From: Klenkia taihuensis
GTDB lineage: Bacteria > Actinomycetota > Actinomycetes > Mycobacteriales > Geodermatophilaceae
Assembly (NCBI RefSeq): GCF_900112525.1
Contig: NZ_FOMD01000005.1
Location: forward strand, 1-64,000
Reading direction: 5' to 3'
DNA length: 64,000 nucleotides
The notes beneath the pieces are model-generated. The model ran no database searches, was not told the DNA's origin, and worked only from the letters and a program-made list of their open reading frames with translations. This document shows positions 51,952-60,906 of this stretch, piece by piece (the stretch's first letter is position 1; every line of letters begins with the position of its first letter). Position numbers and translations under genes: made by a program.

Positions 51952-52727
51952 GCGGGTATCCGCAGGGTCAGTGACCCCAGACCCCGGACCGCCACGCCGT
52001 ACGCGGCACCCGGACGCACCGGCACCGCGTCGGTGAGGGCGCCGGCCAGCACGACGGAGCCGGCCGGGAGCACCTCGCCCTGCGCAGCCAGGTGCCGGGA
52101 CAGGTGGGACAGGGCCAGCAGGGGGTGACCCAGGATGGCGGCGCCGGCTGCCGTGTGCACGACCGCGCCGTCGACGTCCAATACGCATCCCGCGGTGGCC
52201 AGGTCACCGACGCGTCGCAGTGGAGTCCACTCCCCCACGGTGAACCCGGCTGCACTGGTGTTGTCGGCCAGCACGTCGGGCAGCCCGAAGCGGTAGCCGA
52301 CGAACCGGGAGTCGATGACCTCGAGCGCGACCGCGACGCCGTCCACCAGGTCCCCGATCCGCCAGACCGGGACGGCCCGGTCCAGGTCCACGGCCAGTCG
52401 GAAGGCGATCTCGGGCTCCACGCGGGCCTGCGTGGTGCCGGCCACCACCGCCGCCGCACCGCGTACGTCGAGGTCCATGGCGTCGGTGAGGAACCCGACG
52501 ATGGGCTCGGGCACGCCCATGGTCTGCTGCTTGGCGCGGCTATTCAGCCCCAGCTTCATCCCGACGAGCACCTCGCCCTCCGCCGTTCTTGCCTTCCGGT
52601 CCAGGGCCTGCACCTGGTGTCCCCACCCCGCGTCGAGCGGGTCGTCGGAGGTGCTGAACCGGGTGCGCGGCTGCCGGTCCCGGCGGGCAGCGAGCAACGC
52701 CTGGTGCGCGTCGCCGGCCGGGATCAC
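51942..52727 (-). CDS. 2-keto-4-pentenoate hydratase/4-oxalocrotonate decarboxylase-like protein
   Basis: A 261-residue member of the fumarylacetoacetase-fold hydratases: GMKLGLNSRAKQQTMGV, EPEIAFRLAVDL with metal-binding acidic residues, ALEVIDSRFVGY, and DNTSAAGFTVGEWTP. It hydrates or decarboxylates 2-keto-unsaturated acids of meta-cleavage. GTG at 52727 overlaps the upstream paralog's stop (GTGA). It is the last gene of a four-gene GTGA chain. Sequence alone cannot decide between hydratase and decarboxylase for this and its neighbour. Confidence 0.85.
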   Translation of the reverse strand: MIPAGDAHQALLAARRDRQPRTRFSTSDDPLDAGWGHQVQALDRKARTAEGEVLVGMKLGLNSRAKQQTMGVPEPIVGFLTDAMDLDVRGAAAVVAGTTQARVEPEIAFRLAVDLDRAVPVWRIGDLVDGVAVALEVIDSRFVGYRFGLPDVLADNTSAAGFTVGEWTPLRRVGDLATAGCVLDVDGAVVHTAAGAAILGHPLLALSHLSRHLAAQGEVLPAGSVVLAGALTDAVPVRPGAAYGVAVRGLGSLTLRIPAQV

Positions 52728-53509
52728 GGACGGCCCCCGATGGTTGCGGTGACCGAGCCGAGACCCGACGCGGTGGCGGTCACCACGTCACCGGCGCCGA
52801 GGGGGACGGCGGCGTGCACCGCGCCGAGGAGCACCACCTGCCCGGCCCGCAACGGGGGTGCGTGCTCCTGCCCCGCCAGCCAGACGAGGGCGTACAGCGG
52901 GTTCCCCAGGATCGCCGCGCCGGCACCTGTCGCGACCACGACTCCGTTGCGGTGGAGGGTGATCCCGACAGTGCGGAGGTCACCGGCCTCGCCGAGCGGC
53001 ACCGGCCAGCCCAGCACCGCTGCGGCCGAGGACGCGTTGTCCGCCACCGTGTCCAGGAGAGATATTCGCCAGTCCCGGATCCGGCTGTCGATGACTTCGA
53101 GGGCGATGACCACCGAGTCGACCGCCGCGACCACCTCGTCCCGGCTCGCGCCGGGTGCCAGGTCGCGGCCGAGCACGACGGCGAGCTCCGCCTCCACGCG
53201 CGGGGCGACGAGGCCTCCGGCGTCGAGGACGGCGCCGTCGCCGAACACCATCCGGTCGGTGAGCACGCCCGAGTCCGGGGAGTCGACACCGAGCTGCTGC
53301 TGCATGGCTGATGACGTGAGGCCCACCTTGTGGCCGACCACCTCCGCGCCGCCCGCGGTCCACCCCGCCACGAGCGCGGCCTGGACGGCGTAGGCGTCGT
53401 CGAGGGTCAGCTGCGGGAATCGCTCGGACAGCGGGGCCACCGGCACCGCGTCGCGCGCGGCGTCGGCCAGCTCCTGGGCGATGCTGGCGACGTACACTGC
53501 ACCGCTCAC
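52724..53509 (-). CDS. 2-keto-4-pentenoate hydratase-like protein
   Basis: A 261-residue paralog of the next gene: GHKVGLTSSAMQQQLGVDSP, then VEAELAVVLGRDL, ALEVIDSRIRDWRIS and DNASSAAAVLGWPVPL. Start GTG at 53509 overlaps the hydrolase stop (GTGA). Tandem hydratase and decarboxylase genes of the same fold are the normal layout of 4-oxalocrotonate branches, so one is likely each activity. Confidence 0.85.
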   Translation of the reverse strand: MSGAVYVASIAQELADAARDAVPVAPLSERFPQLTLDDAYAVQAALVAGWTAGGAEVVGHKVGLTSSAMQQQLGVDSPDSGVLTDRMVFGDGAVLDAGGLVAPRVEAELAVVLGRDLAPGASRDEVVAAVDSVVIALEVIDSRIRDWRISLLDTVADNASSAAAVLGWPVPLGEAGDLRTVGITLHRNGVVVATGAGAAILGNPLYALVWLAGQEHAPPLRAGQVVLLGAVHAAVPLGAGDVVTATASGLGSVTATIGGRP

Positions 53510-54654
53510 GGTGTGGCGCCCGTGGCCCAGGCGTGCGACGTCGCGACCACGCCGACGACGACCTCGAGCTCGGCGTCGTCCCTGGGCCCGAAGAGCATGG
53601 TCATGCCGGGAGTGAGCCGCACACCGGCCAGCGGGTGCGCCACGCCCCAGCCCCGGCTGACGAGGTCGGCGGCCAGGGCCGGCGGCAGGGCCAGGTGGAG
53701 GGACCCGTCGTGGCCAGGGTGGACGTGGGCGAACTCGCCGTAGGACGGGACGATGAAGGCGTCGGTGTCCGGGGTGCCGGCGTCGACGCGGAAGGCCCGG
53801 GCACCGGGCACCGAGATGGCCGAGGGTCCGGTGTGGACCCCGGACAGGGCGGTCACGCGACGGAACACCTCCTCCTGCAGGGCGAGCGGGGCACGATCGG
53901 ACAGCTGCTCCTGCGGGATGCCCGGGCTGACCTCCGGGCGGTTGCCGGCCCGTTCGGGGAGCACCCCGCCGGGCAGGGTGGGCCAGGTGGACGGTCCGGG
54001 TGCGGGGCGTCCGCGGCTGGTCACGAAGTGCAGCCGCTCGGCCAGCCAGCCGCCGAGGGTGGCCATGGTCGCGGCGGTGACCTGGTGGCCTCCGGGCTCC
54101 CGGCGGGCGACGGTCGGCGCTGCGGAGGGCCCGAGCAGGTACTGCCACGTGCGGTCGAGCAGCTCGCGTGGGATGACGGCGTCCTGCTCGCCCTGCACGA
54201 CGACGACCGGTACCCCGGTCAGCCGGCCGGCCGTGGTGGGGACGCCCGCGTCGAAGGGCAGCGTGCCGAAGAGCACCGCTCCGCCGTCGTACCGGGCGGG
54301 GTCGTCCAGCAGCAGCCCGCCGGCGAAGGCGGCTCCCCCGCTGAACCCGATGAGCAGGACCGGGCGACCGGGTGGAGCGACCTCGTCGAGCCAGCCGCGG
54401 AACCAGTCCATGGTGGCCCGCAGCGACTCGGCCCGGGGACGCCCGATGCCCCGGTTGGCGAACCACGCGAAGCCACCGCCCTCGGCGATGGGCGCCCGAA
54501 CGGCTGCGTAGGCAGGGCCCTCCGGCAGGTGGGCGGCGAGCGAGAGGATCTCCTGCTCGTGGGACCCGCGGCCGTGCAGGAGCACGACGAGCGGGGCAGC
54601 GGGGTCGGTCGAGCCGGCGGTGGCGATGACGGGGCCGCCGAACGGCCCGGTCAC
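53506..54654 (-). CDS. alpha/beta hydrolase fused to a luciferase-type domain
   Basis: A 382-residue two-domain protein. Residues 1 to about 205 form a carboxylesterase-type alpha/beta hydrolase: VVLLHGRGSHEQEILSLAA, nucleophile in LIGFSGGAAFAGG, Asp in VVVQGEQDAVIP, His in EPGGHQV. Residues about 260-382 (FIVPSYGEFAHVHPGHDGSL, LVSRGWGVAHPLAG, TMLFGPRDDAELEVV) match the small domain called Luciferase in DUF5519-type proteins. GTG at 54654 overlaps the VOC stop (GTGA). The hydrolase would suit a ring-fission product; the second domain's role is unknown. Confidence 0.8.
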   Translation of the reverse strand: MTGPFGGPVIATAGSTDPAAPLVVLLHGRGSHEQEILSLAAHLPEGPAYAAVRAPIAEGGGFAWFANRGIGRPRAESLRATMDWFRGWLDEVAPPGRPVLLIGFSGGAAFAGGLLLDDPARYDGGAVLFGTLPFDAGVPTTAGRLTGVPVVVVQGEQDAVIPRELLDRTWQYLLGPSAAPTVARREPGGHQVTAATMATLGGWLAERLHFVTSRGRPAPGPSTWPTLPGGVLPERAGNRPEVSPGIPQEQLSDRAPLALQEEVFRRVTALSGVHTGPSAISVPGARAFRVDAGTPDTDAFIVPSYGEFAHVHPGHDGSLHLALPPALAADLVSRGWGVAHPLAGVRLTPGMTMLFGPRDDAELEVVVGVVATSHAWATGATP

Positions 54655-55175
54655 CGGGTGCTCGGCTCGGCCGGGCCGGGCTGCAGGTGCCCGGCGGTCC
54701 CCACGCCGCCCCAGCGGCGGATCTCCTCGGCCAGGTCCAGCCGGTCCACGGGGGCGGCGTCGGCGTAGGCACCCCAGTCCTCGCGGGGCAGCATCCACAT
54801 GACCTCGAACTCGTTGCCGTCGGGGTCGATGCCGTAGACGCTCTTGGTCGCCCCGTGGCTGGACTCCCCGGTGTAGGCGTTGCGCTCGGCGAGGGTCAGC
54901 CGGGCCTGCTCGAGGTCCTCGACGGTGTCGACCTGCCACGCGAGGTGGTACAGGCCGACCGTTCCCCGGGCCCGGGGCGGAGCACCGGCCCCGATGCCGA
55001 ACAGGCCCAGGTCGTGGTGGTTGCCCGAGCGGTCCAGCCGCAGGAAGGCCGCGTCGGCGCGGGGCTCGGTGGCGGCGACGGTCATCCCGAAGGCGCCGGT
55101 CCAGAAGTCGATGGCGCGCGGGAGGTCGCTGACGAACAGGACGGCGTGGTTGAGCCGGACGGCGGCGATGGTCAC
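54651..55175 (-). CDS. VOC-family protein, extradiol-dioxygenase-like
   Basis: A 174-residue vicinal-oxygen-chelate protein with two beta-alpha-beta-beta-beta modules. Metal ligands are His in RLNHAVLFV, His in LYHLAWQVD and Glu in GNEFEVMWM. These proteins include small extradiol dioxygenases and glyoxalases. GTG at 55175. First gene of the operon divergent from MarR, followed by three GTGA-coupled genes for processing 2-keto acids, which favours a ring-cleavage role. Confidence 0.82.
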   Translation of the reverse strand: MTIAAVRLNHAVLFVSDLPRAIDFWTGAFGMTVAATEPRADAAFLRLDRSGNHHDLGLFGIGAGAPPRARGTVGLYHLAWQVDTVEDLEQARLTLAERNAYTGESSHGATKSVYGIDPDGNEFEVMWMLPREDWGAYADAAPVDRLDLAEEIRRWGGVGTAGHLQPGPAEPSTR

Positions 55176-55295
55176 GGTGTTCTCCTCGGTGGTGTGGTGG
55201 CGGTCCGGAGGTGCCGACGACGGTGACCCCCGCGCCCACCCCAAGATGCTTGACGGATCAACTACTGAGGCACAGTGAGCCAGTTTGATTGATCT

Positions 55296-55308
55296 GTCAA
55301 CTGTTGAC
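55296..55308. promoter_or_regulatory. candidate MarR operator
   Basis: GTCAACTGTTGAC is a perfect 6-bp palindrome around one base, 17 bp before the MarR start in the 149-bp divergent gap. Confidence 0.6.
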
Positions 55309-55324
55309 GCGTAAGGTTTCCTCC

Positions 55325-55792
55325 ATGTCCCCCAGCGCTCCCGAGGACGACGCACTCATCAGCACCTTCGGGCGCCTGGTCGAGGTCGCCAGCCGCCTGA
55401 CCCGGTCGGTCGGGGCCCGTCTCGAGGCCGAGCACGACCTCCCGCTGGCCTGGCTCGAGGTGCTCCTCCGGCTCACCCGCTCTCCCGACGGCCGGTTGAC
55501 CATGGCGGCCCTCGCCGACCAGATCAGCCTCACCTCGGGCGGCGGCACCCGTCTGGTGAGCCGCATGGTCGACGCGGGTCTGGTCGAGCGGGTGCCGTGC
55601 CCCACCGACCGCCGCGTCGTCTACGCATCCGTCACCGAGCGCGGCCGGGAGCGGGTGGCACAGGCCTGGTCTGGGCACGCCGCAGCCCTCCGCGAGGTCT
55701 TCGCTCCACTCGGAGCTGCCGGCCTCGACGCATTCGACGACCTGCTGGACCGGCTGCGGACGACGACTCCGGGTACCGCATCCCGCCCCTGA
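55325..55792 (+). CDS. MarR-family transcriptional regulator
   Basis: A 155-residue MarR protein. The winged helix is LTMAALADQISLTSGGGTRLVSRMVD-type (DQISLTSGGGTRLVSRM) followed by GLVERVPCPTDRRVVYASVT, with the DRR wing. ATG at 55325. It is divergent from the VOC operon and 75 bp before the isochorismatase-like gene. It probably represses the meta-cleavage-like operon until a phenolic ligand binds. Confidence 0.87.
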   Translation: MSPSAPEDDALISTFGRLVEVASRLTRSVGARLEAEHDLPLAWLEVLLRLTRSPDGRLTMAALADQISLTSGGGTRLVSRMVDAGLVERVPCPTDRRVVYASVTERGRERVAQAWSGHAAALREVFAPLGAAGLDAFDDLLDRLRTTTPGTASRP

Positions 55793-55867
55793 ACGCGCCA
55801 CCCGCGACGACGAGGTCGCCACGACGGTCCGGACCCGGACCGTCGACGAACGACATCGGAGATCATC

Positions 55868-56482
55868 GTGACCGACCTGACCCTGCCTGCCGCCACCACC
55901 GCCGTCCTCGTGGTCGACATGCAGAACGACAACCTGCACCCGGACGGCGCCTTCGCCGCCAGCGGTGCCGCCGCCCACGCCGCCGAGCAGGACGTGGTCG
56001 CCAACGTCGGCGCCGTGCTCGTCGCCGCGCGTGCCGCCGGTGCGGCTGTCGTCCACAACCAGATCGTGGTGCACCCGGGGCGGCCCAGCGGCGGCACCAA
56101 CGCGCCCATCTTCCGGATGCTGGGCCCCGAGTCGCTGCTGGTGGGCAGCTGGGGAGCGGCGGCCGTCGAGGGCACCGAGCCCGTCGGCGACGAGCTCGTG
56201 CTCCAGCGGATCCGCATGAGCGCCTTCAACGGGACCGCTCTGGACACCGTCCTGCGCAACTACGGCATCGACCGTGTGGTCGTGGTGGGCGTGTGGACCA
56301 ACATGGCCGTCGAGCACACGGTGCGCGACGCAGCCGACGCCGGCTACGAGGTCACGATCGTCTCCGACGCGACGTCGTCGATCAACGCCGACTGGCAGCG
56401 GGCCGCACTCGGTTATGCCCTCACGAACATCGCCACCGTCGCCACCACGACCGAGGTCGTCGAGGCGTTCACCCGGTCCTGA
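55868..56482 (+). CDS. isochorismatase-like hydrolase lacking the usual Lys and Cys
   Basis: A 204-residue isochorismatase-fold protein. The first catalytic Asp is present in VLVVDMQNDNL. The expected Lys is Arg in LQRIRMSAFNGT, and the nucleophilic Cys in GVxTNxCVExT is Ala in GVWTNMAVEHT. Such changes exclude the standard amidase mechanism. Isochorismatases proper also lack the Cys but keep the Lys. GTG at 55868, rightward after MarR; a hairpin follows. The reaction cannot be named. Confidence 0.78.
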   Translation: MTDLTLPAATTAVLVVDMQNDNLHPDGAFAASGAAAHAAEQDVVANVGAVLVAARAAGAAVVHNQIVVHPGRPSGGTNAPIFRMLGPESLLVGSWGAAAVEGTEPVGDELVLQRIRMSAFNGTALDTVLRNYGIDRVVVVGVWTNMAVEHTVRDAADAGYEVTIVSDATSSINADWQRAALGYALTNIATVATTTEVVEAFTRS

Positions 56483-56494
56483 CCCGGATCCACA

Positions 56495-56522
56495 GACGGG
56501 GTGCGCACGCGCTCACCCCGTC
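56495..56522. terminator. convergent terminator hairpin
   Basis: GACGGGGTG and its complement with a 10-nt loop lie between the isochorismatase-like gene and the convergent GH95 gene, overlapping the latter's last codons. Confidence 0.6.
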
Positions 56523-58798
56523 CCACCGGCGAAGTCGTCGCGGCGCAGGTGGACCGGGCCGGACCCGACGAGTCGGTGCGACCCGCCCCGGTAGCCGACG
56601 ACGACGTCGACGTGCTGCCGCGGTCGGAACCGGACCTCGACGAGGTCACCTGCCTGCCAGGTCAGGTCGCACTCGATGCCCGGTCGCACGACGAGTCCCC
56701 TGGCGGCGCCGCGGGCCAACTGCGGGGGCAGGGCCGGAAGGAGCTCGATGCGCCCCAGGCCTGGGTGGCTCTGCACCAGGGCCTCGACGAGCACCGCGGG
56801 GTAGCCGAGGTTCGCGTCGATCTGGAAGGGGGGATGTGCGGCGAAGAGGTTGGGGTACAGCCCGCCCGCCTCGGGACCCGCGTCCTGCGGCACCGGGCGG
56901 AACAGCAGCGCCAGGAGGTCCCCGACCTTGTCACCGCGGCCCAGCCGGGCCCACAGGGCGGTCTTCCAGACCAGGGACCACCCGGTCGAGTCGTCGCCCC
57001 GGCGCTCGAGGGTGGCACCGGCCGCCTGCCTGGCCGTTCCCTGCCAGTGGCCCGGCCCGGGGAACAGTCCGTAGAGATGGCTGACGTGGCGGTGCTGGGG
57101 GTCCTCCTCCTCGTGGGGCCCGTCCCACTCCTGGACGGTGCCGGTGGCAACCACGACGGGTTGGGCGACGAGGTGGGGACGGCGGTCGCGCACAGCGGAC
57201 ACCACCTCGTCGTCCGCGAACCCCAGGAGATCGCCGAGCTCCTCGGTGATGTCGAAGAGGTGCGCGATCAGCTGCTGGTCCATGGCTGTGGTGGCGTCGA
57301 CGGCCACGTCCCGACCGCGGTGCCGGTAGACGTTCTCCGGCGAGGTGGCCGGAGCTGTGACCCACCGGCCGGTGGCGTCCTGGTGGTGCCAGTCGAGCGC
57401 GAACTGCGCCGCGCCACGCACGGCTGGCCAGATGCGCGCGGCTTCGTCCTTCCCGGCACCGTGGGCGACGGCCTCGTGCACGGCACACGCGAGCCAGGCG
57501 CTGCCCAGCGGCCACGCCGACCACCGGCACTCACCCTGCCCGTGGCCGACCGGGGTGGAGTACAGCCAGGCGTCCGCGTTGTGGTGGGCGGCCCAGCCCC
57601 GCGCCCCGTACAGCCGCGTGGCGGTGGCCGTTCCGGCCTCGGCCAACCTGAGGACGAAGTCCCGCAGCGGCGCGGCCGTCTCCGTGAGCCCGGCGGCGTG
57701 CGCGGACCAGTAGTTCATCTGCAGGTTGATGTTGGTCGTGAAGCTGCTGCTCCACGGCGGTCGCAGCTGGTCGTTCCAGATGCCCTGCAGGTTGGCGGGT
57801 AGTCCACCGGGACGGGAGGAGCTGATCAGGAGGTACCGGCCGACGTCGTACAGCAGGCCGGCCAGACCCGGGTCGTTCCCCAGCGGGTGGCCCCCGCAGA
57901 ACGCTCGGGCCAGGCGGTCGGGCAGCCAGCCGTCGGGTTCGTCGTCGTGGGCCGTGTCGATCGCGGACCGCCCGAACAGCTCTCGGTGGGTCCTCGTGCC
58001 CTCGTCGAAGACGGTCTCGACCCCCAGGGCCGCTGCACGGTCCAGCCGGTCCCGGGCGCGCTGCCCGGCGGCTGCCGCATCACCGTCCAGCCGCATGTCG
58101 GGGACGCGGTACGTCGTCTCGGCAGCAAGCGTCACCCACCACGTACCCCGGTCGGTGGGGCGGACCCGGACGACCACGACGGCTTCGACGGCACGTCCTG
58201 GACCGTCGTCCCACGTCGGCGTCCGCGCCCCGGTCTCGTGCGGGGGCGCGACGTCGGATGGTGCCCGCACCGTCAGCGTCAACTCGTCGCCCTGGCTGGT
58301 CCGCTCGAGCACGCGCAACTGCGTCTGCAGGTCTGCGGTGACCGGGAGGCTCGACTCGATGGACAGCACGTGGAGCGGAGACGCGATGACGGACCGTTCG
58401 TCGAGGTCCTCCGTCCGCACCCGGTGGGTGGCCGTGTCCAGGTCCAGCGACCGGGTGTAGCCGGCTGCGCTCGCCTGCCTGCGCAGCACCAGGGTGCCCA
58501 ACGGCAGGTAGGCCTGGCCCCAGACGGTCTGCAGACACGCCAGCTCGTCCTCGGCGGCCACCGGGTCCTCACGGGTGAGGGCTGCACGCGCGGCGGCCAG
58601 GTGCTGGGCGGCCGTGGCTGGGTCCACGAGACCGGCCTGCGCCTCGCTCACCGGCGACCCCGACCACAGCCCCTCATGGTTGAGGTCGAAGCGTGCCTCC
58701 TCCACACCGCCGTCGGGCATCGCCCCCAGCCGACCGTCACCGAGCGGCAACCGCTCCACCCAGCTCGCAGCGGGCGCGGGGAACCTGAGCACGGGCAC
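56513..58798 (-). CDS. GH95 alpha-L-fucosidase-type glycoside hydrolase
   Basis: A 761-residue GH95 enzyme that removes terminal alpha-L-fucose by inversion. The N-terminal beta-sandwich starts at RFPAPAASWVERLPLGDGRLGAM. In the (alpha/alpha)6 barrel, TTNINLQMNYW carries the two asparagines, TSPENVY the general acid Glu, and FQIDANLG the Asp. GTG at 58798 gives VPVLRFP. There is no signal peptide, so it should act inside the cell on imported oligosaccharides. It starts two bases after the regulator's stop. Confidence 0.88.
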   Translation of the reverse strand: MPVLRFPAPAASWVERLPLGDGRLGAMPDGGVEEARFDLNHEGLWSGSPVSEAQAGLVDPATAAQHLAAARAALTREDPVAAEDELACLQTVWGQAYLPLGTLVLRRQASAAGYTRSLDLDTATHRVRTEDLDERSVIASPLHVLSIESSLPVTADLQTQLRVLERTSQGDELTLTVRAPSDVAPPHETGARTPTWDDGPGRAVEAVVVVRVRPTDRGTWWVTLAAETTYRVPDMRLDGDAAAAGQRARDRLDRAAALGVETVFDEGTRTHRELFGRSAIDTAHDDEPDGWLPDRLARAFCGGHPLGNDPGLAGLLYDVGRYLLISSSRPGGLPANLQGIWNDQLRPPWSSSFTTNINLQMNYWSAHAAGLTETAAPLRDFVLRLAEAGTATATRLYGARGWAAHHNADAWLYSTPVGHGQGECRWSAWPLGSAWLACAVHEAVAHGAGKDEAARIWPAVRGAAQFALDWHHQDATGRWVTAPATSPENVYRHRGRDVAVDATTAMDQQLIAHLFDITEELGDLLGFADDEVVSAVRDRRPHLVAQPVVVATGTVQEWDGPHEEEDPQHRHVSHLYGLFPGPGHWQGTARQAAGATLERRGDDSTGWSLVWKTALWARLGRGDKVGDLLALLFRPVPQDAGPEAGGLYPNLFAAHPPFQIDANLGYPAVLVEALVQSHPGLGRIELLPALPPQLARGAARGLVVRPGIECDLTWQAGDLVEVRFRPRQHVDVVVGYRGGSHRLVGSGPVHLRRDDFAGGTG

Positions 58799-58799
58799 G

Positions 58800-59519
58800 T
58801 CATGACTCCTGGGGATGCGAGGACACGGTGGAGGATTCGTCGGTGCGCCCGGCCGCTGCCGCGAGCCAGGTCTGGACACCGTCGATGTGCAGGGTCATCG
58901 CAGCCCGGGCGACGTCCGGGTCCCCCCGCCGCAGTGCCTCGAGAATCGACCGGTGCTCGGCGAGCGTGCGGGCGACGGCCCCTGTCTCACCCAGCCCCCG
59001 CCACGTCCGCGCCCGCACGGTCGCCGGCGACAGCGTGTCCAGCAGCCCAGAGAGGTAACCGTTCCCGGCAGCGTCGGCGACGGCGCGGTGGAAGCGCAGG
59101 TCGTGCTCCACCAGGGTCTCGACGTCTGCGTCCTCAGCCACGGAGTCCAGCTCCGCGGCCAGGCCCTCCACCACACTGGTCGTGGCCCGTCGAGCGGCAC
59201 AGGCCGCGCTATGGGCTTCCAGGACCCGACGCACCTCAAAGATCTCCAGCAGGCTGCGGTCGTCGTGGAGCTCGGCCACGAAACCGGCGGCCTCCAGCAG
59301 CAACCGCGGCTCCAGGCTCGTGACGTAGGTGCCGTCACCCCGGCGTACGTCCAGCACACCCATCACCGACAGGGACTTGACCGCCTCCCGCAACGAGTTG
59401 CGGGACAGCCCCAACCGTTCGGCCAGGGCCTTCTCCGGGGGCAACCGCTCGCCGGCGCGCAGCTGTCCCCCGAGGATCATGTCCTTGATGCTGGTGATCG
59501 CCGAGTCGGTGAGAGCCAT
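58800..59519 (-). CDS. FadR/GntR-family regulator of the fucose locus
   Basis: A 239-residue GntR protein. Winged helix: RLPPEKALAERLGLSRNSLR then GVLDVRRGDGTYV. The FCD effector domain has EIFEVRRVLEAHSA and HDLRFHRAVADAAGN with metal-binding Asp/His residues. ATG at 59519. It sits in the leftward operon between fuconate dehydratase and GH95. A palindrome at 60848 in the divergent promoter region is its likely operator; a fucose-derived acid would be the inducer. Confidence 0.87.
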   Translation of the reverse strand: MALTDSAITSIKDMILGGQLRAGERLPPEKALAERLGLSRNSLREAVKSLSVMGVLDVRRGDGTYVTSLEPRLLLEAAGFVAELHDDRSLLEIFEVRRVLEAHSAACAARRATTSVVEGLAAELDSVAEDADVETLVEHDLRFHRAVADAAGNGYLSGLLDTLSPATVRARTWRGLGETGAVARTLAEHRSILEALRRGDPDVARAAMTLHIDGVQTWLAAAAGRTDESSTVSSHPQES

Positions 59520-59528
59520 GGCGGCAAC

Positions 59529-60812
59529 CTAGGACCACGGCCAGGCGTACTCGACCAGCGGCGCCGGGTGCATCTCCGCACCCGAACCCGGACGGCGTGG
59601 CGCCCGGTAGCGACCACCGTCGACCACGACGGGTTCGACGAAGTGCTCGTGCAGGTGGTCGACGAACTCGATCATGCGGTCGTCCTCGGTCCCCGACACG
59701 GCTATCCAGTCGAACATCGACAAGTGCTGGACCACCTCGCACAGACCGACACCGCCGGCGTGCGGGCAGACCCGGACCCCGAACTTGGCAGCCAGCAGCA
59801 GGATGGCGATGTTCTCGTTCACCCCGGCCACCCGGGTGGCGTCGATCTGGACGACGTCGGCACCGCCGGCCAGGAGCAGCTGCTTGAACACGATGCGGCT
59901 GGCCGCGTGCTCCCCCGTGGCCACCGGGATGGGTGCGATCGCGGCGGCGATGGCCGCGTGGGCGAGCACGTCGTCGGGGCTCGTGGGCTCCTCCACCCAG
60001 GCCAGGTCGAACTGGCTCAGCGCACCGACCCACCGGATGGCCTCGGTGCGCTCCCACCTCTGGTTGGCGTCGACCGCGATGCGGATGTCCGGACCCACCG
60101 CCTCCCGAGCCACCGTCAGACGTCGGATGTCATCGTCCAGATCCGCCCCCACCTTGAGCTTGATCTGCGTGAACCCCTCGGCCACCGCCTCCCTCGCCAG
60201 CCGCGCCAGCTTCTCGTCGCTGTACCCCAACCACCCCGGGGTCGTGGTGTAGGCCGGGTACCCCTCGTCGAGCAGCTGCTGTTCCCGCTCGGCCCGCCCC
60301 GGCACCGCCGCGCGCAGCAGCTCGAGCGCGTCCTCACGGGTGAGGGCGTCCTGCAGGTAGCGGAAGTCGACCAGGTCCACGAGCTCCTCGGGCGACAACC
60401 TCGCGAGCAGCTGCCACAGGGGCAGGTCGGCCCGCTTCGCGCGCAGATCCCACAGCGCGTTCACCACGGCACCGATCGCCATGTGGATGGGCCCCTTCTC
60501 GGGCCCGAGCCAGCGCAGCTGCGAGTCGTGCACCAGTTCCCGCCAGAGCCCACCCAGGTCGGCGAGCAGGGCCTCGACGTCGCGCCCGACCACCCGGTCG
60601 GCAACGAGTGCGACCGCTGCCACCTGCACGTCGTTGCCCCGACCGATCGTGAACACGAAGCTGTGCCCGCTGAGCCCGTCGGCAGCGTCCGTGTGCAGGG
60701 CCAGGTAGGCAGCCGAGTAGTCGGGGTCCGGGTTCATCGCATCGGAGCCGTCCAGGGTCTGCGAGGTCGGGAAGCGGACGTCATGGGTCTCGGCGCGCGT
60801 GATGGTGCTCAT
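59529..60812 (-). CDS. fucD: L-fuconate dehydratase
   Basis: A 427-residue enolase-superfamily dehydratase: L-fuconate to 2-keto-3-deoxy-L-fuconate. Family-specific N-terminus: [20 protein letters not shown] and [17 protein letters not shown]. Catalytic residues: [30 protein letters not shown] and [14 protein letters not shown] at 60812 with GGAAGGAC upstream. First gene of the leftward operon. The match across the whole protein makes this assignment one of the firmest here. Confidence 0.93.
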   Translation of the reverse strand: MSTITRAETHDVRFPTSQTLDGSDAMNPDPDYSAAYLALHTDAADGLSGHSFVFTIGRGNDVQVAAVALVADRVVGRDVEALLADLGGLWRELVHDSQLRWLGPEKGPIHMAIGAVVNALWDLRAKRADLPLWQLLARLSPEELVDLVDFRYLQDALTREDALELLRAAVPGRAEREQQLLDEGYPAYTTTPGWLGYSDEKLARLAREAVAEGFTQIKLKVGADLDDDIRRLTVAREAVGPDIRIAVDANQRWERTEAIRWVGALSQFDLAWVEEPTSPDDVLAHAAIAAAIAPIPVATGEHAASRIVFKQLLLAGGADVVQIDATRVAGVNENIAILLLAAKFGVRVCPHAGGVGLCEVVQHLSMFDWIAVSGTEDDRMIEFVDHLHEHFVEPVVVDGGRYRAPRRPGSGAEMHPAPLVEYAWPWS

Positions 60813-60847
60813 CGGTGTCCTTCCGGGAGACAGGCGAGGACGAGGCT

Positions 60848-60862
60848 AGACATCCGATGTCT
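60848..60862. promoter_or_regulatory. candidate FadR-type operator of the fucose locus
   Basis: AGACAT-CCG-ATGTCT, a perfect 6-bp inverted repeat, lies between the divergent fuconate dehydratase and hydrolase genes, 36 bp and 45 bp from their starts. Confidence 0.65.
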
Positions 60863-60906
60863 ACTGGGTCAACATGGTCGATACATCCCGACCCCATGGA
60901 GGACTC

